Below, in pieces: positions 51,768 through 64,000 of a stretch of DNA of 64,000 bases. The DNA is from Sclerurus mexicanus (taxonomy: Eukaryota > Chordata > Aves > Passeriformes > Furnariidae): positions 487,835 to 551,834 of the forward strand of contig VWZF01002687.1 in the NCBI GenBank assembly GCA_013396755.1. Direction: 5' to 3'. The notes below the pieces were generated by a model. That model worked only from the letters and a program-made list of their open reading frames with translations, ran no database searches and was not told where the DNA came from. The position numbers and the translations under genes were made by a program. The stretch's first letter is position 1. Every line of letters starts with the position of its first letter.

Positions 51768-54700
51768 GTAAGTAGTTTGTTCTCTGTGTTGTTCTGGGGA
51801 ATACATGGAACTTTACATGTCTGTCAAATCAGACAAGGTGTGCAGTTGCTATGCCTGTCTTCAAACTTAGAAATAACTACTGCTGCCCTTTGGCTTACTG
51901 AGTTTAAAGACTTTACCTAAAGAAGGATAAAAATGTCTTCAATTATAAGAATTTTGCTCTCTTAACCTCTAGTTATTATTTCAAGGTAACTGAACAAGTT
52001 AGCTTTGTGGGAGATGCATAGTGAACAGGAGTTAAGAGAAGCAAAGTCTCTGTCTGCCTATTCTTCCTTAATTCAGCTGACATTCCAATTCATATTCCAA
52101 AACCTGTGATTGTGGCCTACCTATTCTGTGCTTGGAAGCTGAACTTCATGATGTTACAGAAGTTACCATTAAAAAAAAGCATTTTCCATTTCACAATAGC
52201 CAACTTGTCACAGCAATATACTGAGAAACAGAAACAGGCAACTTTTAGGTTGAGATTTGAGATACATGTTGCATTAACTGCAATTAGGCTGAAAACTGAC
52301 TGTAAGAATTTTTCTGCTGGGCCATTTCTCATTTCAAAGTAACTGGACAGTACTTCAATGTCCCTTTCCCCAATACCTCAGGCGAAAGAGAGATTAATTC
52401 AATGTGATACTTTGAAATATGAAGGTTGAACCATAGTTCTTTTCATTGATTTTTTTTTTTTTTTTAATAAGAGGTATACTGATAAAGAATAGTTAGTCTA
52501 AAGGGATATTTTCTATACAGAGTTGAGGAGGTCAGAATTCACATTTATAAATAGAAAACTGAAGATATTCTCTTTCAACCTTTCTCTTCTTGAGACATTG
52601 TGTTCCTACAGGTGACAGGCAGAAGTACTGTGTCCAAAACATATCATGTGGCTCTAGATAAAGCATTTCATGCCTAGTTGTCTATTGGCTGCTCTGCAGA
52701 TGCACAACCTGGAGGGAGGCCAGAGCACACAGGAAAAACCAGTTCCTCCTCCTGCTGAGATGCTGCTTGCAGCAGGGACTCAGCACTGGTTCCAGTAACG
52801 TTCTGTACACAGCAAGAGGCTTCAGTGTTGTTTCAATGAAAACAAGGAGAACTGGACACACAGAGGAAAACAGGCAGACAGCAAGCTTTGGACAATTAAC
52901 TCCTTGAAGGGAATGACTGTTACTGAATTGCAGCTGTTACTGTGTTCTAACAAGCAATGGTTTTGCAGAAAGAGTTACAGGAAATGTTCACCATTATGGA
53001 GATAGAGGCTTCCTATCCAAAATCATCTGCTTACCCTAACTATGAAGCCACTTATCCCAAAAAAAAGATTTGAAAAAAAAGCACTTCATTTATTTCTAGG
53101 GTAGCTTATCACATATATTAAAATAGTAGGTAAATTTCACTTAAACTGTCTCCCTTTTATCCCTCATAGTTTTGCCTGGGCTGAACAATCACCTAAAAAG
53201 TTACAATAGGTTGAATCCTGTCACAATATACATCTTTTTTCTCAAGGCATGGTTTATGTGTGCTCAATTGAATTTTGCCTTCTGAACTCACTGACTGAAT
53301 TTTCATGGGAACAGAATTGAAAGCATAAACAAATAGAATAGGAATTGGCCCCAGAACATACTAGTGATATAATGGGATATGAGGGTATGGCTACAGTCAA
53401 GGTAAGTCTAAAAGGCATCTTTCTGAGATAATTCAATAGCCATTCTCCAGCTATAGTCTGTAAGTGACTCTGTTTTCACCTGAGAGTATTACTGCACTGT
53501 GAGAATTGCCAAAATTACTTTTTAAAACTTCCTTAGCAGAGCTGCACAATATAAGATACATCTGCAGGGGAGAAAAAACCAAATAAATGTACCCTTTTGC
53601 ACACTTCTAGAATTGTGCTGTTCCTGAGAGGATGTCTCGCTCTCTCCTCACAATTTCCAACTTTGTGCTGATTCTGTGCATTTTGTTTATTGGCCACAAG
53701 TTCTTTTGTCTGAAAAGCTCTAATTCAAGACAATTTGTCAAAAAGCTTCTTTAATTTTCTTTCTTACGTGTAAACATTAGCCTTCACCGTAATTCTTGTG
53801 CATTGAATTTAAGCTAGAAAGAGGAAAATAGAAAATACATAGGACGACCAGGTACCCAAGCAGAAATGAAATACTGGTTCATTTCCTCGGTATAAAGAAG
53901 TTCCAGCTTGTAACTTCTGCCTCCACACATGCATCTTTGCATCTGTCATGCATACAAAGAGGGGTGGTTTCTGAGGTACTGTGATTTCATCATGTCTTTC
54001 TTCTTGTGACTCAGGATAGGAAGCGTTGACTGAGCATGTTATCTCTGAGCAGGATTTGTCTAATCAATCCAAGCCATCTGAAACCTTGACCAAACATGCT
54101 CAGTATTTCTGCATCTGTGGCTTCCCTGAACATGGCAGCATGATGTTTCCACCTCACTCTTGTTTCTTCATTCCTATTGCTGGCTTCAAAGTAAGAAATC
54201 TTTTTGTTTGAAGTTGAGCCTGTCAATAAAAATGTCTATTAGAGGCTCACTGTTACTCAGAGACAGATAATTCACTGCAATTCATGGCATTTCTGAATGA
54301 AGTCTGAGTCATGTGACCATTTTGATCTGAGGTGATCATCCTCACAAAGGTACAAAGAGTCAATGGGTGAACCCAGAAGCATCACAAAACAGTATTTAAA
54401 ATCTAACACATTTTCAGTCATTTTTCACTAGTAAAAAGGGCATATTTGTTGGCAGAGTGTTGATCCATTTTTAAATATTGCCTAAAAAAATAGCCATTTA
54501 AACATGTCTGTCAGTTTGAGCAATTGTCAGTTACACACAAAAATGCTTTTCTGTGAAGCTGGATAATTAACAAGAGAGGATGCAGCTACATTGAAATTGG
54601 GAATTTAACCTTCATTCTTTACAGAAGCACCAGCTTGTCCAGAAAAGCTAATGAATCCTACCTGACACCTGTGTATGTCAGCATGTCAAAACACCAAGGA

Positions 54701-57700
54701 AACAAAGCAGTAGTACAAAAGTCCTTCTCACTTGTTTTCCTTGCATGCAACTGAATCAGCCACCAGACAATGCAACTCTTCACTTACTCTCCTGTTCACT
54801 AGAGGTTCACTGAAAAATTGTTGTAAAGAATCAGCTGAGATTCCAAGTTAGTAATAAAAAAGATATACAGAATTTAAAATTGCATAGGGAAGCAAAACAA
54901 GGGGGAAAAAAACTAGAAGATTGAACTCAGAAAAAAAAAAGGTGTGAGGTTTTGGTCCTGAATCTATGCAATTACTGTTATGGATGATGAAAAGCACTCC
55001 TTGAATTGCTGAAAATTATTAATACCAGGTTGGCCACATCTTCAGTGAAATTCAAGTAGCCAAACAAAAACATCACAAGCAGTCTTCTACATGGTTCTAA
55101 TGGTAACATATACTCTAGCAAACTTTGTTATCTATTGTAGAAAATTAGGAGATGGAGAAATCCAATTATATTTGCCTTTGAAGGATAGTATTTCCCACCT
55201 CTGAAGCAGTGCTCTAGCACAGGTTTGTGCACATTAGAGCAGAAGGCTGATGGAAAGAGAGTGTGTTGTAATTAAAACATTAAGCCACACTGCTGGTGTT
55301 TACTCTGAAAAATATAAATATGAAACATCTCCCAGTGGGAGGGGCAAACTGACTAGTCTGGACAACCCTCTCTGATGTCTGGGTAAGAATGATGTGGCTT
55401 CATGAGGCAATGGAGAGTATTGATTATAAACAAGTTATATACCACTGAGGTATTAGGGAATAAATGTCATTTTATGAACAAATACACCATGATTCTACAT
55501 TGTCATTTTGTTCTGCTCAATCAGGAATGAGGTTGGTTATGGTAACATTGGTAAGCAAAGGTAACTTGTGCAACAGTTTGGGTCGGCATCCTGGGAAGGT
55601 TGTCTGGAGCCCTATGAATTTGTATTCCAGCATTTCCTTTCAGATTTCCTGTCTAGATGCCTATCTATGAATGTAATCCCAGCATTAGCATCTTGGGTAA
55701 TTAATTTTATGTTCTAGGGGCAAGAATCATCAGGCTTATGTCTACTTAATTCCTATATAATTATACATAGTCTTGAATGTGAAGAATGTACTCCAGTCCT
55801 ACTTGACTAAGTTTCTGCAGACTCTCCAATATTTTCATTTGAAAAATGGCACTGAAAGTACAAGGTATGCTTGACTTCTGGTTAGATAAGACAGGAACAT
55901 TAACAGTAATAAACTAAGGGGTTTTTTACTGGTAATATTCTTAGGTTTTCCGACACGGTGACCGAACACCGATTGTAAACTTTCCAACTGATCCACACAA
56001 AGAAAGCGAATGGCCCCAGGGATTTGGACAACTCACCAAGGTATGTTGGCTTTCTTAGAAAAATGCATTTCCTAATAACACTTTGTCCTGATGCAGAAGC
56101 ATGAAGCAGGCTGTTCAGCCTTTCATGTTTGAAAGGAAGCTTGAAAGATTTGTAAAATTAAGACACTCAAACAACACATTACCATCCTCAGGCACATAGC
56201 TTATGTAGTAAGAAATAAGCTTCTGCTTTGGCATAGACTTTTTTGAGAGATTTTTGCTATTTTACTATCTTTTTAGCAACGGTAGTAAGATTGTACTTCT
56301 CTGTCAGCTAGAAGTGTAAAAGTTCAGCTTGAGTTTATAAATGAATAACAGAAAAGACAGTGTGCAATCTAAGACAACTGCGGGCACACCAAGACCAAGC
56401 TGGAAGAACGTTACTTAGGGCATGAAGTGTAAGCCACAGATTTATCAGGTTGATCAAATAGCATAGCAGTGACAATGATAAATACTAGGCTGTCAGTCAT
56501 TCCCTCTCAGCTGTCACTGAGCGACATACCTTGTAAAGGACAATGTTGATAAGCATCTAGAGAGCTACAGCACTGTGGAAATTGTGTTTGTATAGAAGTA
56601 GGTGCACTGCCTTTCTGTAGCAGATGTTGCAGTCCTAGCATTTCGGAACTTACAATTTTTTCATAGATATAAACAGGTATTTCTGTTAAAAATTCTAGAT
56701 CACCTACAACATACACAGTTCTGCTGGTTTTGCCTGACAGAGACTTAATTTTCTTCACAGTAGCTAGTGTGGGGCTCTGTCTTGGCTTTGTGCTGAAACC
56801 AGTGTTGATAACACAGGGATGTTTTTGTTACTGCTGAGCAGGCCTTACACAGAGACAAAGTCTTCTCTGCTTCTCGTGCCACCCTGCCAGTGAGTTTGGC
56901 TGGGGGTGCACAAGAATTGGGAGGGTACACAGCCAGGATAGCTGCACCCCGCTGACCAAAGGGATATTCCACACCACATGGTGCCATGCTCAGCATATAA
57001 AGCTGGGGGAAGAAAAAGGAAGGTGGGGGACATTCAGACTGATAGTGTTTGTCTTCCCAAGTCACTGTGATGGAGCCCTGCTTTCCTGGAGGCTGAACAC
57101 CTGCCTGTCCATGGGAAGTGGTGAATAAATTCCTTGTTCTGCTTTGCTTGCATGTGTGGCTTTTACTTTGCATATAAAACAGTCTTTATTTCAACCTCAA
57201 GTTTTCTCACTTTTACTCTTCTGATTCTCTCCCTTATTTCACTAGGGGGGAGTGAATGGGCAGCTGAGTGGTGCTTAGTTGCCAGCTGGGGTTAAACCAT
57301 AACTGTACATTACACAAACAGTTAATGATAACTTAAAAATTGATTGCTGAAGACAAAAAGTAAAAAATATAGAAATTTCTACATTAAGATTCTCGCGTCA
57401 CCTTAGTCTAATTAATCAACCTGTATGCTTGCCTTGCAGACTGGAATGCAGCAGCTGTTTGAACTTGGACAGTATATGAGGAAACGATATTCCAGCTTCT
57501 TGAACAGCACATACAACCGGCAAGAGGTATATAGCAGAGCTGTCTGGAGGACATTTCTCTGGCACAGCGTGGGCTTATAAAAGCACCATCACACTCATTT
57601 TATACATGGAAATATTAAGGTAATAGAAGAACATTTTCAAAAGTCAGACTTTCATGTCAAAGTAAAAATGAAGACTGAAGTCTAACTTTTAGCTTCTACA

Positions 57701-60700
57701 TTCAGTCTGGATCTCTCACAGCCCAACTTCCCTGAACTGAACAGCTCCACACCTCTGACTGAATTGGGAATTTATGCAGTGACCCAATATTGTTCTACCT
57801 TGTTGAAAGATGAATGCCTATCCAGTCATGCAATGGGCCATGCTCACATCCTTCATCCAGTAAAACAGAGGCCTAACTGGTTTTTTGGATGTGCTTATCA
57901 TACAGTACAGATCCATTGTGGGGAAGATACCACAACCATTTTGGTCTATATCTGAGGGAAGGTATGAAGGACCATAACTTTGCCATGCTTCCAAGAGAAG
58001 TTTATGCTTTGAAGTGCCGTAACATTCCTGAGGTATGGCTGATAGACCATAGAATCATTGAGGTGGGAAGAGACCCTTATGATTATCAAGTCCAACTGTT
58101 AACCTAACCCTGCCAAGTCCACCACTAAACATTGTCCCTGAGCACCACGTCCACATGTATCAATGTTCCTCTGAATAGCAAAAGATGGAGAGCTTCCTTC
58201 TTTTAGATCCTGCTTTCTTATTCTCCCAGTTCAGTCTGAGGGTTAGATTGCTAATTATAAGATGCCTCGGCAATTCCATTTCTGACATTGAAGTAGGGCC
58301 CTAGAAAGCTGAGTTATGGTTTCACTCTTTTGACTCTATATAAAACATAAAACTGGAAACAAGAAGCCAGGATTGATGAGTTGGCTAAAATTTGCCTATT
58401 ATTTTTATAGCTTAAAAATATTATTTTTATATTTTTTGCTTATTATTTTATAGCTTATCTTTAACTCTTTGTCATTCTATCTTCAGTTTTACATCCAAAG
58501 TACAGATTATGATCGCACCATTATGAGTGCGCAGTCATACCTTTCTGGCCTCTTTCCACCAACTAGCAGCCAAATTTGGAACCCTGATCTTCTCTGGCAA
58601 CCCATCCCAGTTCATATTTTTCAAAAGTCAACAGAGCGGGTGAGTACTACCTGGATGCTTCCTATAGTGTCTTAAACTTTCACAGAATTAAAAAAAGATA
58701 AAAAAGGGAAATAGCTAAAAATATTTTCTATGCTTTTTGAGTTCAATCTAGTAGAACAGCTACTGGCTAACATATATGTCATAGGTCAATTGTAATAGCT
58801 ACATGAAAATCCCCCTTCTGTAGTTGCAGAATACCTGAATTGTCATACACACTACCATTTTCTTCTAAGTAAATTTCTCCTGACCAGAACACTTTTGGAC
58901 AGTATTCTAGGGAAGTTGCCCTAAACCTTTACAGAAAACAAATGCTTTTCTAAGCACCAATCAGCTAGACAGACCTCCTCTCTTTGGCAAGTTTGTTCCA
59001 CAGTTTATTCAAGGAATTGAATTTTCACCAGCCACTGTAATGACCTCACAATTATTACCTTCCTACTCTGGTAGCACTTAGGCACTCTAATTACAGACAA
59101 GAGTCCTTTTATTCTCAGTGCTATAGAAACATTTAATGAAACACCAGCACTCCTCTTGCAGATCGTAAGAGCAGACTCACCTGAATAATAGGCCCTGTTC
59201 TCCTCTATGTAGCTCTCTCTGGCTGACTCATGTTTATGTTTTAATTTCACTTGCTCTCGTGACAAGGACTGTGTAGGGAACAGTGTGTCCAACCAGGATA
59301 AAAAGCTACTGAGTCTAATGACAGAAAGCCTAATTTTCTTCTGCCTTTGAGGATGGAATTTGACTTTAAGGAAATTTATACAAATCCCCTATTAAACAAC
59401 TGCTGTCACCAACATCAGAGGACGGACTCTGATGTCATCAGGACGGTCATCAGGGGGTGGCCACACCTGCCTCCCTGTGGCATTTCTCCATTCCTGGAGA
59501 CCATGCTTGGAAGCAGGTACAGAGAGAAAGGGTTTCCATAAACTGGATTAGGCACAATGTGATTCAGCTACAAATTTAACCCTCAACAGAAAAGACTGCT
59601 GTCACCGATATTTACATGGGGGACACCAGGGGAAGTTCTTTCAGTAGAAGACCAGAAAAGCATCAAAGTCATCAGAGCTTTGCCCAAATAATACCTCAAA
59701 GCCCTTAGGGGAATCACAGTGCAATGTAATGACCTTCTTGGAGAAGGCAAGCTCATTTGTAGGAGTCTCTAGTACCTCGTCGCTTCTGTGGCCGCTTCAG
59801 GAGTGGGTATTGATGTTTCACTGAACCACACCTCTGCAGCAACTCAAAATTCCTGTTATACATGCAAATCACCTGGAAAAAACATTGTTCCCTCGTTAAA
59901 CCAAGCAGATGTTTGGAGGCATTTTCCAGCCCTAAGCAACACAAACTGGGAAATTGAGGCCAAGTATGGTCCTGTAAAAAAACATAATCACAGTTTACTT
60001 TTAACCCACTGAGATATATCAATACTTGACAGGCAACAGTACTGAGTAATGCTTAATTGAAGCCAAAGGGAGTGGTTTAATTAATAACACTTAGAAAGGG
60101 ATAATTAAACCATACAGCTAGAGAAACATTTGTTATTGTGTAATTAAACAACATTCCCCAGTTTCATATTGCAGCTTTGAGCCTTCATCCTCCAGTGTGC
60201 TGCTGTTAAAGAAAAATCACACTCTTGGAAAGCTGCCCAAATGGAAGGTGGGCTAGAGTCAGTTGGTGGCTACTGCAAACTTCATATTGATAAATCAAAG
60301 AGAAAAGAGGTGTGCTGGAAGTGCAGTCTGTTAATGTTCACCCCAAGACAGAGTAAACATTCTTGCACATACATAAGCCCTAGATATTGCAGTTATTTTC
60401 TCCACTGTATATTAAGTCAGTTCCTTGACATGATTTATATGGTTATAGGCTAATGTTAGTGCTGGGTCAAAAACGCTCTAATGACGTGACATAAAGTGCT
60501 GAACCAGCACAAGTTTGTTTTGCTCGTCATGACTTTTTACTGACACTTTATGCTGGATCAGGGATCATTTGTCTTTCTGCAATTGGTATAAACCATATTT
60601 GCCAGAGCACAGGGTTTGATGGATGCATGTATTTACACATTGATCAGATCAAATAAGTACTATCAGGTGACCTAGTAACGCACTCTCCTGGAAAACGCAC

Positions 60701-63700
60701 ACTTTATTAAAAGTGAACTGAAGAAGAACAGAGCTATTAGGCTCACAGCTTTTTGGTATTTCAGGAGCACAGTGTACTTGTCACTTTTGTTTGGAGTTCT
60801 GTCCATTAAGCAGCACTTAAAATGCTTACCATAACCCACTGCTTATCTCCAGAGATGAGAGCAGGATGTGTAGATGCAGAAGCAATTCAGGTTCCAGTAC
60901 CAGGTGGAGTCAAGTTGCACCTGGGGGGATTCAGAAATCAAGAGGGAATTGGTAGCTTTTCAAAATTTCTGATCAGGCACCCTGATCCATTTCTCAAAGC
61001 AGTCCCTAGACAGACACGTGTAATTACCTTTTGCCAAAATCAGTCCAACCGAGGGAAATCAAGCTACCACAGAAGTACCCACTGAAAAGTCAAGTTACAC
61101 AGCCCATTGCCCCTGTTAGCTGAATTCAGGAACAAGGTACCCAAGCAAACAATTAGGGAGTAACTGTTGCATGGCCATGGATCTGTCTAACAAATATTAC
61201 ATCATCAATCTCAGCAATTAAAAAAAAACAGAGGCCTGCTGATAATTTTGGAACTATTCTAACTTTTCTGGTTTCAGAGGCTGAACTTTCCTCTGCCTGA
61301 CTGTCCCCGTTTTGATGAACTTCAGAATGAAACACAGACATCCAGAGAATTTCAAAATAGAATACAACCCTACATGGTAAGACAAAATAAAAAGAAAAAA
61401 AAGAACTAAGAAGAAGGAAAGTAACTAAGATGTAGAAATTATGGAGTTGCATTCCTTTTGCTAAAATGCAAAACTAAATACAAAAAAAATTAAAATCCTG
61501 AGAATTCTATTAAAATCAGAAATTTAAGCCAATATGATTAAAAAGTATGTTTGATATGTTTATACATTTCTCGCACTTTTCTACATTCATTTTTTAAAAT
61601 GTGAATTTAATATTAATTCTCCGAGACTTTTTAGAGTTCAATGATCTAAGGGGAAAAAAAATTTCTGGATGCAGTGATTTCCAATTTTACAGGGTAGCAT
61701 GAAACTAATTCTAAAGCATCTGATAAATCTGAAACTTGGAAAGGTTTATGCTTTCTTGCTCTGACTTTCTGAAGTTGGCACTACAGCACAAAGCTAAAAC
61801 AAGCCTAACCAGGAGAACACACTTTATGTAAATTTATGTAAATTTCTCTGAATACATTTTGGATCCATCACAAAACACGCTTCTGTTTTGGCCCTGACAC
61901 AAATCTTCACGGTCAGAGGTTCAAAATTTCCCATTCCAGTGCTGCAGCAGGATGTAGGCACATGGATGGTACACCTGCCTCAAACAATCATGTTCTTGTG
62001 GATAGTAACTTATCTAAATAGTGGTTACTGATGCTCTCTTGTTTGCCTACCACTGCACTTTGAAATGGCATGGCTGCACAAATAAAGCAGGGGTCTCAGG
62101 CCCTCATGCTCTGCCTGCACATGCACACATGCTTGGGCTAAACCCAGTATTTTTCTTTTGTTTAGTTCTAATTTTCCACTAGCTCAGCGACTCTGGTCAG
62201 CCTCACTCACCTGCAATGGGTGGTGAACTTCCTAACTATCCTCTGTCTCAGCTAATAGTGTGAAACAGGTAACATGGGAGGAAGGGATATTAAGGAATCC
62301 CTTTATTCTTCAGTGGTAGCATGTAACAAGAATACCTATGGAAATTGTTGTGGAACTAGTAGATATTTGACTCCCTTTCAATGGCAGAAGTAAAACCTAG
62401 TTTCCTTTTCAATTTCTTTTTGCCTCACCTCTCTTTGTTGTTCTATTTTCCTCTCATCTTTTTTCTTGTCTCCCTTTTCCCTTAGTGCCTTCCTTTGCCT
62501 CACACCTGAAGGCTTGAGGTGACTGAGGTAGCCTCTGGAGCACTCAGAGAGCACAGCAGACTCATCCATAGCAGGGCCCAGAAAAAGCAGTGTCTGAAAC
62601 AGAGACCAGTACCTTGAGAGGTCACAAAATGAAAGCTGCAACCAAAATCTGCTATAGGGGTTTCACTTGTGAAAAATTAAACACTACTGTGATGCCAGGT
62701 TGGGTGTTAATGAATCTATCTGCATATATGTTCCATATGTACTGAGTGTTTGTGGTAAGCTCTTCACTCTTCCCCCCAGGATTTTATACAAACCATGGCT
62801 GTTAACACAGGACTTAAACTAAATAATCTTAAAATACTGGACAATTTCCAGCTCTGGAATACATATGATACTCTACATTGTGAGGTAATAATAAGTCAAT
62901 AGATGCTGGGGAAGAATACAACTTTAATGTTGGGTTTCAATTACACTGTGACAATTTGTTTTCACAGGAATCAGTTGCCCTCTCTCCTGGATCTGCTTCT
63001 TCTTTTTTTGTGTGGGTTTTTTGTTGTTGTTGCTTTGGTTTTTTGGGCTGTTTTTTGGTTGGTTCGTTGGTTTGGTTTTTTGTTTATTTGGTTTTTTTTT
63101 GTTTTTGTTTATATGTATTTGAATCTAAGTTATAATTTAGCACTTTGGTAACAGATAACCCAAAACCACAGTTTACAGCTTGGGAAATTGCTCTTTCCAT
63201 TTCATGTTTTATCCTGAAGAACTGATACCAAAATCTATTCCCACTACTCCCTTTTTTCCTTCCCAATATCATGCTATAGAATTATTTGAGCATGCTGCCT
63301 ATGATATATTAATGATTTTTAACAGAGAAACAAAATTATTAGCCTTAACCTATCAACAGGTAAACATAGAAAGCTTAGATTTTGAACATACGAGATAAGA
63401 TCAAGATCCATCAGTTAAAATTTGTTGAGATGATGATTGCTACCAGTGAAAAAAATCAGCCTGACCACAAGCATGGATTCCATTTGGCCCCAGTCATTAC
63501 CAGCAGCACAAGAAGCCTGAGGCTTTTAAACATGATAAGACACCATCACTCTTACACGACTGGAGAGTGACTCTTGTCTGTAATTGGCCAGTGATAGAAC
63601 TGGTATCTGGACAACTGTATGGAAAGACAGAAAAAATTAGAGATATATAACCTGAAGACCCCGAGGAAAGGAAGAGGATAAGATATATGTCTGCAATATT

Positions 63701-64000
63701 TCCCACCAAAAACGTGTATCTCTATAGCAAGAAGACATTGTACCTAGAGGGAATATCCTTCACACAGGTTCTTCTGCTCTTCCCATTCACCCACTTCAGG
63801 CTGATCTCCAACCCCACAAAGTGTATTACAGGGCATCCTGGGGAGTAAAACCACTCTGGGCAAAGAATTGCAGGGCAGCCTAAGAGATTCTGAACAGTAG
63901 TGTGAGGCTGGGCAACAGGGTGATGGAAACCAGTGAGTTAAAAACGTGATTTTGTTTTCCTTTATCACTAGGATATTCACAATTACAGTCTCCCTGTATG
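51654..64000 (+). CDS. ACP3: ACP3-like histidine acid phosphatase, copy B (exons 1-7, 3' truncated by window end)
   Basis: Exons: 51654-51767, 55945-56040, 57440-57526, 58487-58639, 61278-61376, 62780-62884 and 63972 to the window end. This gives 218 complete codons in exons 1-6 plus 29 nt of exon 7. A signal peptide is followed by the catalytic RHGDRTP (Arg41, His42, Arg45), the WPQGFGQL segment and STDYDRTIMSA with Arg109. Cys equivalents 129 and 183 and the sequons NST and NYS are present. Everything visible agrees with an active secreted acid phosphatase (phosphate monoester hydrolysis through a phosphohistidine). The HD pair lies beyond the window. All visible introns are GT-AG. It sits about 6.1 kb downstream of copy A in the same orientation, with the same exon lengths except exon 6. 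Confidence 0.93.
55945..56040 (+). CDS. ACP3: copy B exon 2: canonical RHGDRTP
   Basis: 32 codons, VFRHGDRTPIVNFPTDPHKE then WPQGFGQLTK. All three catalytic residues of the motif are present: Arg41, His42 (nucleophile) and Arg45. Acceptor ttag, donor gtatgt at 56041, phase 0. Confidence 0.96.
56722..57300 (+). mobile_element. solo LTR of an ERVL-like endogenous retrovirus, in copy B intron 2
   Basis: About 580 bp beginning TGCTGGTTTTG and ending in GCCAGCTGGGGTTAAACCAT, which resembles from memory a songbird LTR family. It has a TATAAA box at 56996 and an AATAAA at 57124, in the order expected for a sense LTR. No internal retroviral genes flank it, so it is a solo LTR. The end has lost the CA terminus and I could not identify a target-site duplication. 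Open frames inside it are not genes. Confidence 0.82.
57440..57526 (+). CDS. ACP3: copy B exon 3
   Basis: 29 codons, TGMQQLFELGQYMRKRYSSF followed by LNSTYNRQE. It has an NST glycosylation sequon at the human mature Asn62 position. Acceptor gcag, donor gtatat at 57527 (GT, unlike the GC donor of copy A). Confidence 0.95.
58048..58162 (-). mobile_element. CR1 3' fragment in copy B intron 3
   Basis: Antisense CR1 tail: the + strand reads CATAGAATCATTGAGGTGGG, AGTCCAACTGTTAACCTAAC, TGCCAAGTCCACCACTAAAC and GAGCACCACGTCCACATGT. The family is clear; the insertion is truncated to the 3' end, as is usual for CR1. Confidence 0.92.
58487..58639 (+). CDS. ACP3: copy B exon 4: STDYDRT block intact
   Basis: 51 codons. 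FYIQSTDYDRTIMSAQ carries the phosphate-binding Arg109 (human mature Arg79). LFPPTSSQIWNP and LLWQPIPVHI follow. Donor gtgagt at 58640, phase 0. Confidence 0.96.
60459..60552. repeat. cluster of short inverted repeats in copy B intron 4
   Basis: GTGCTGGGTCA (60459-60469) pairs with TGAACCAGCAC (60500-60510), with one mismatch. CATAAAGTG (60490-60498) pairs perfectly with CACTTTATG (60544-60552). TGCTGGATCA (60551) repeats the first arm. It may be a relic of an old hairpin element or chance; no family is assigned. Confidence 0.4.
61278..61376 (+). CDS. ACP3: copy B exon 5
   Basis: 33 codons, RLNFPLPDCPRFDELQNET onward to RIQPYM. It contains the Cys129 equivalent and an NET sequon. Acceptor tttcag, donor gtaaga at 61377, phase 0. 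Confidence 0.93.
62780..62884 (+). CDS. ACP3: copy B exon 6
   Basis: 35 codons, DFIQTMAVNTGLKLNNL onward to LWNTYDTLHCE. The conserved Trp and the Cys183 equivalent are present. It is three codons longer than copy A exon 6. Acceptor cccccag, donor gtaata at 62885. Confidence 0.92.
62998..63112. repeat. T/G-rich low-complexity tract in copy B intron 6
   Basis: About 115 bp of T runs broken by G or GG (TTGTTG, TTGGTT types). It reads as a strongly hydrophobic open frame on the + strand, an artefact of TTT and GTT codons. Its composition is the complement of the tract at 20905-20995. Confidence 0.85.
63972..64000 (+). CDS. ACP3: copy B exon 7, cut by the window end
   Basis: 29 nt visible, DIHNYSLPV then TG. 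It matches the start of copy A exon 7 (DINNYTLPVW) and keeps an NYS sequon. Acceptor ctag at 63968-63971. The remaining exons, including the HD pair, lie outside the window. Confidence 0.88.

Noticed and set aside
56745..57173. 142-codon frame on the minus strand
   Set aside because: It lies entirely within the antisense strand of the solo LTR and has no retroviral protein match I recognise.
62903..63151. Very hydrophobic + strand frame resembling transmembrane helices
   Set aside because: It lies in the T/G-rich tract of copy B intron 6; TTT, GTT and TGG codons come from the simple repeat.

Overview
The window looks like nuclear DNA from a bird, most likely a passerine. It is A/T-rich and intron-rich. 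It carries several 3' ends of CR1 LINEs in the usual avian form, and a solo LTR that resembles, from memory, the ERVL-type LTR family common in songbird genomes. Nothing bacterial or organellar is visible.

The only protein-coding content I can defend is two tandem genes on the + strand of the histidine acid phosphatase family. They are closest to prostatic acid phosphatase (ACP3, formerly ACPP). Copy A (31,598-45,568) is complete: ten coding exons, 374 codons, a signal peptide and a stop codon. Copy B starts at 51,654 and is cut by the window end inside exon 7 (63,972-64,000). Exons 1-5 have identical lengths in both copies, all comparable junctions have the same phase, and the start codons lie about 20 kb apart, so this is a segmental tandem duplication.

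The main discovery is in copy A. Its frame and splice structure are intact, but three conserved catalytic positions are replaced: Arg15 and Arg79 (human mature numbering) by His, and the general acid Asp258 by Ala. It also lacks Cys183, one half of a conserved disulfide. Copy B keeps the ordinary residue at every one of these sites that the window covers. Copy A therefore reads as a secreted pseudophosphatase beside a normal paralogue. It also needs two GC-AG introns (3 and 9).

Layout: 1-2,400 is non-coding. 2,400-3,770 is a CpG-rich block with ten 36-bp minisatellite units, each carrying a YY1-type AAnATGGCGGC motif. 3,770-31,597 is a long gene-free stretch with low-complexity tracts, a GC-richer block at 8,320-9,000 and an old CR1 fragment near 18,800-19,030. 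31,598-45,568 is copy A, with CR1 fragments in introns 2 and 6. 45,569-51,653 is intergenic. 51,654-64,000 is copy B, with the LTR in intron 2 and a CR1 in intron 3. No tRNA, rRNA, CRISPR or other RNA gene was recognised.
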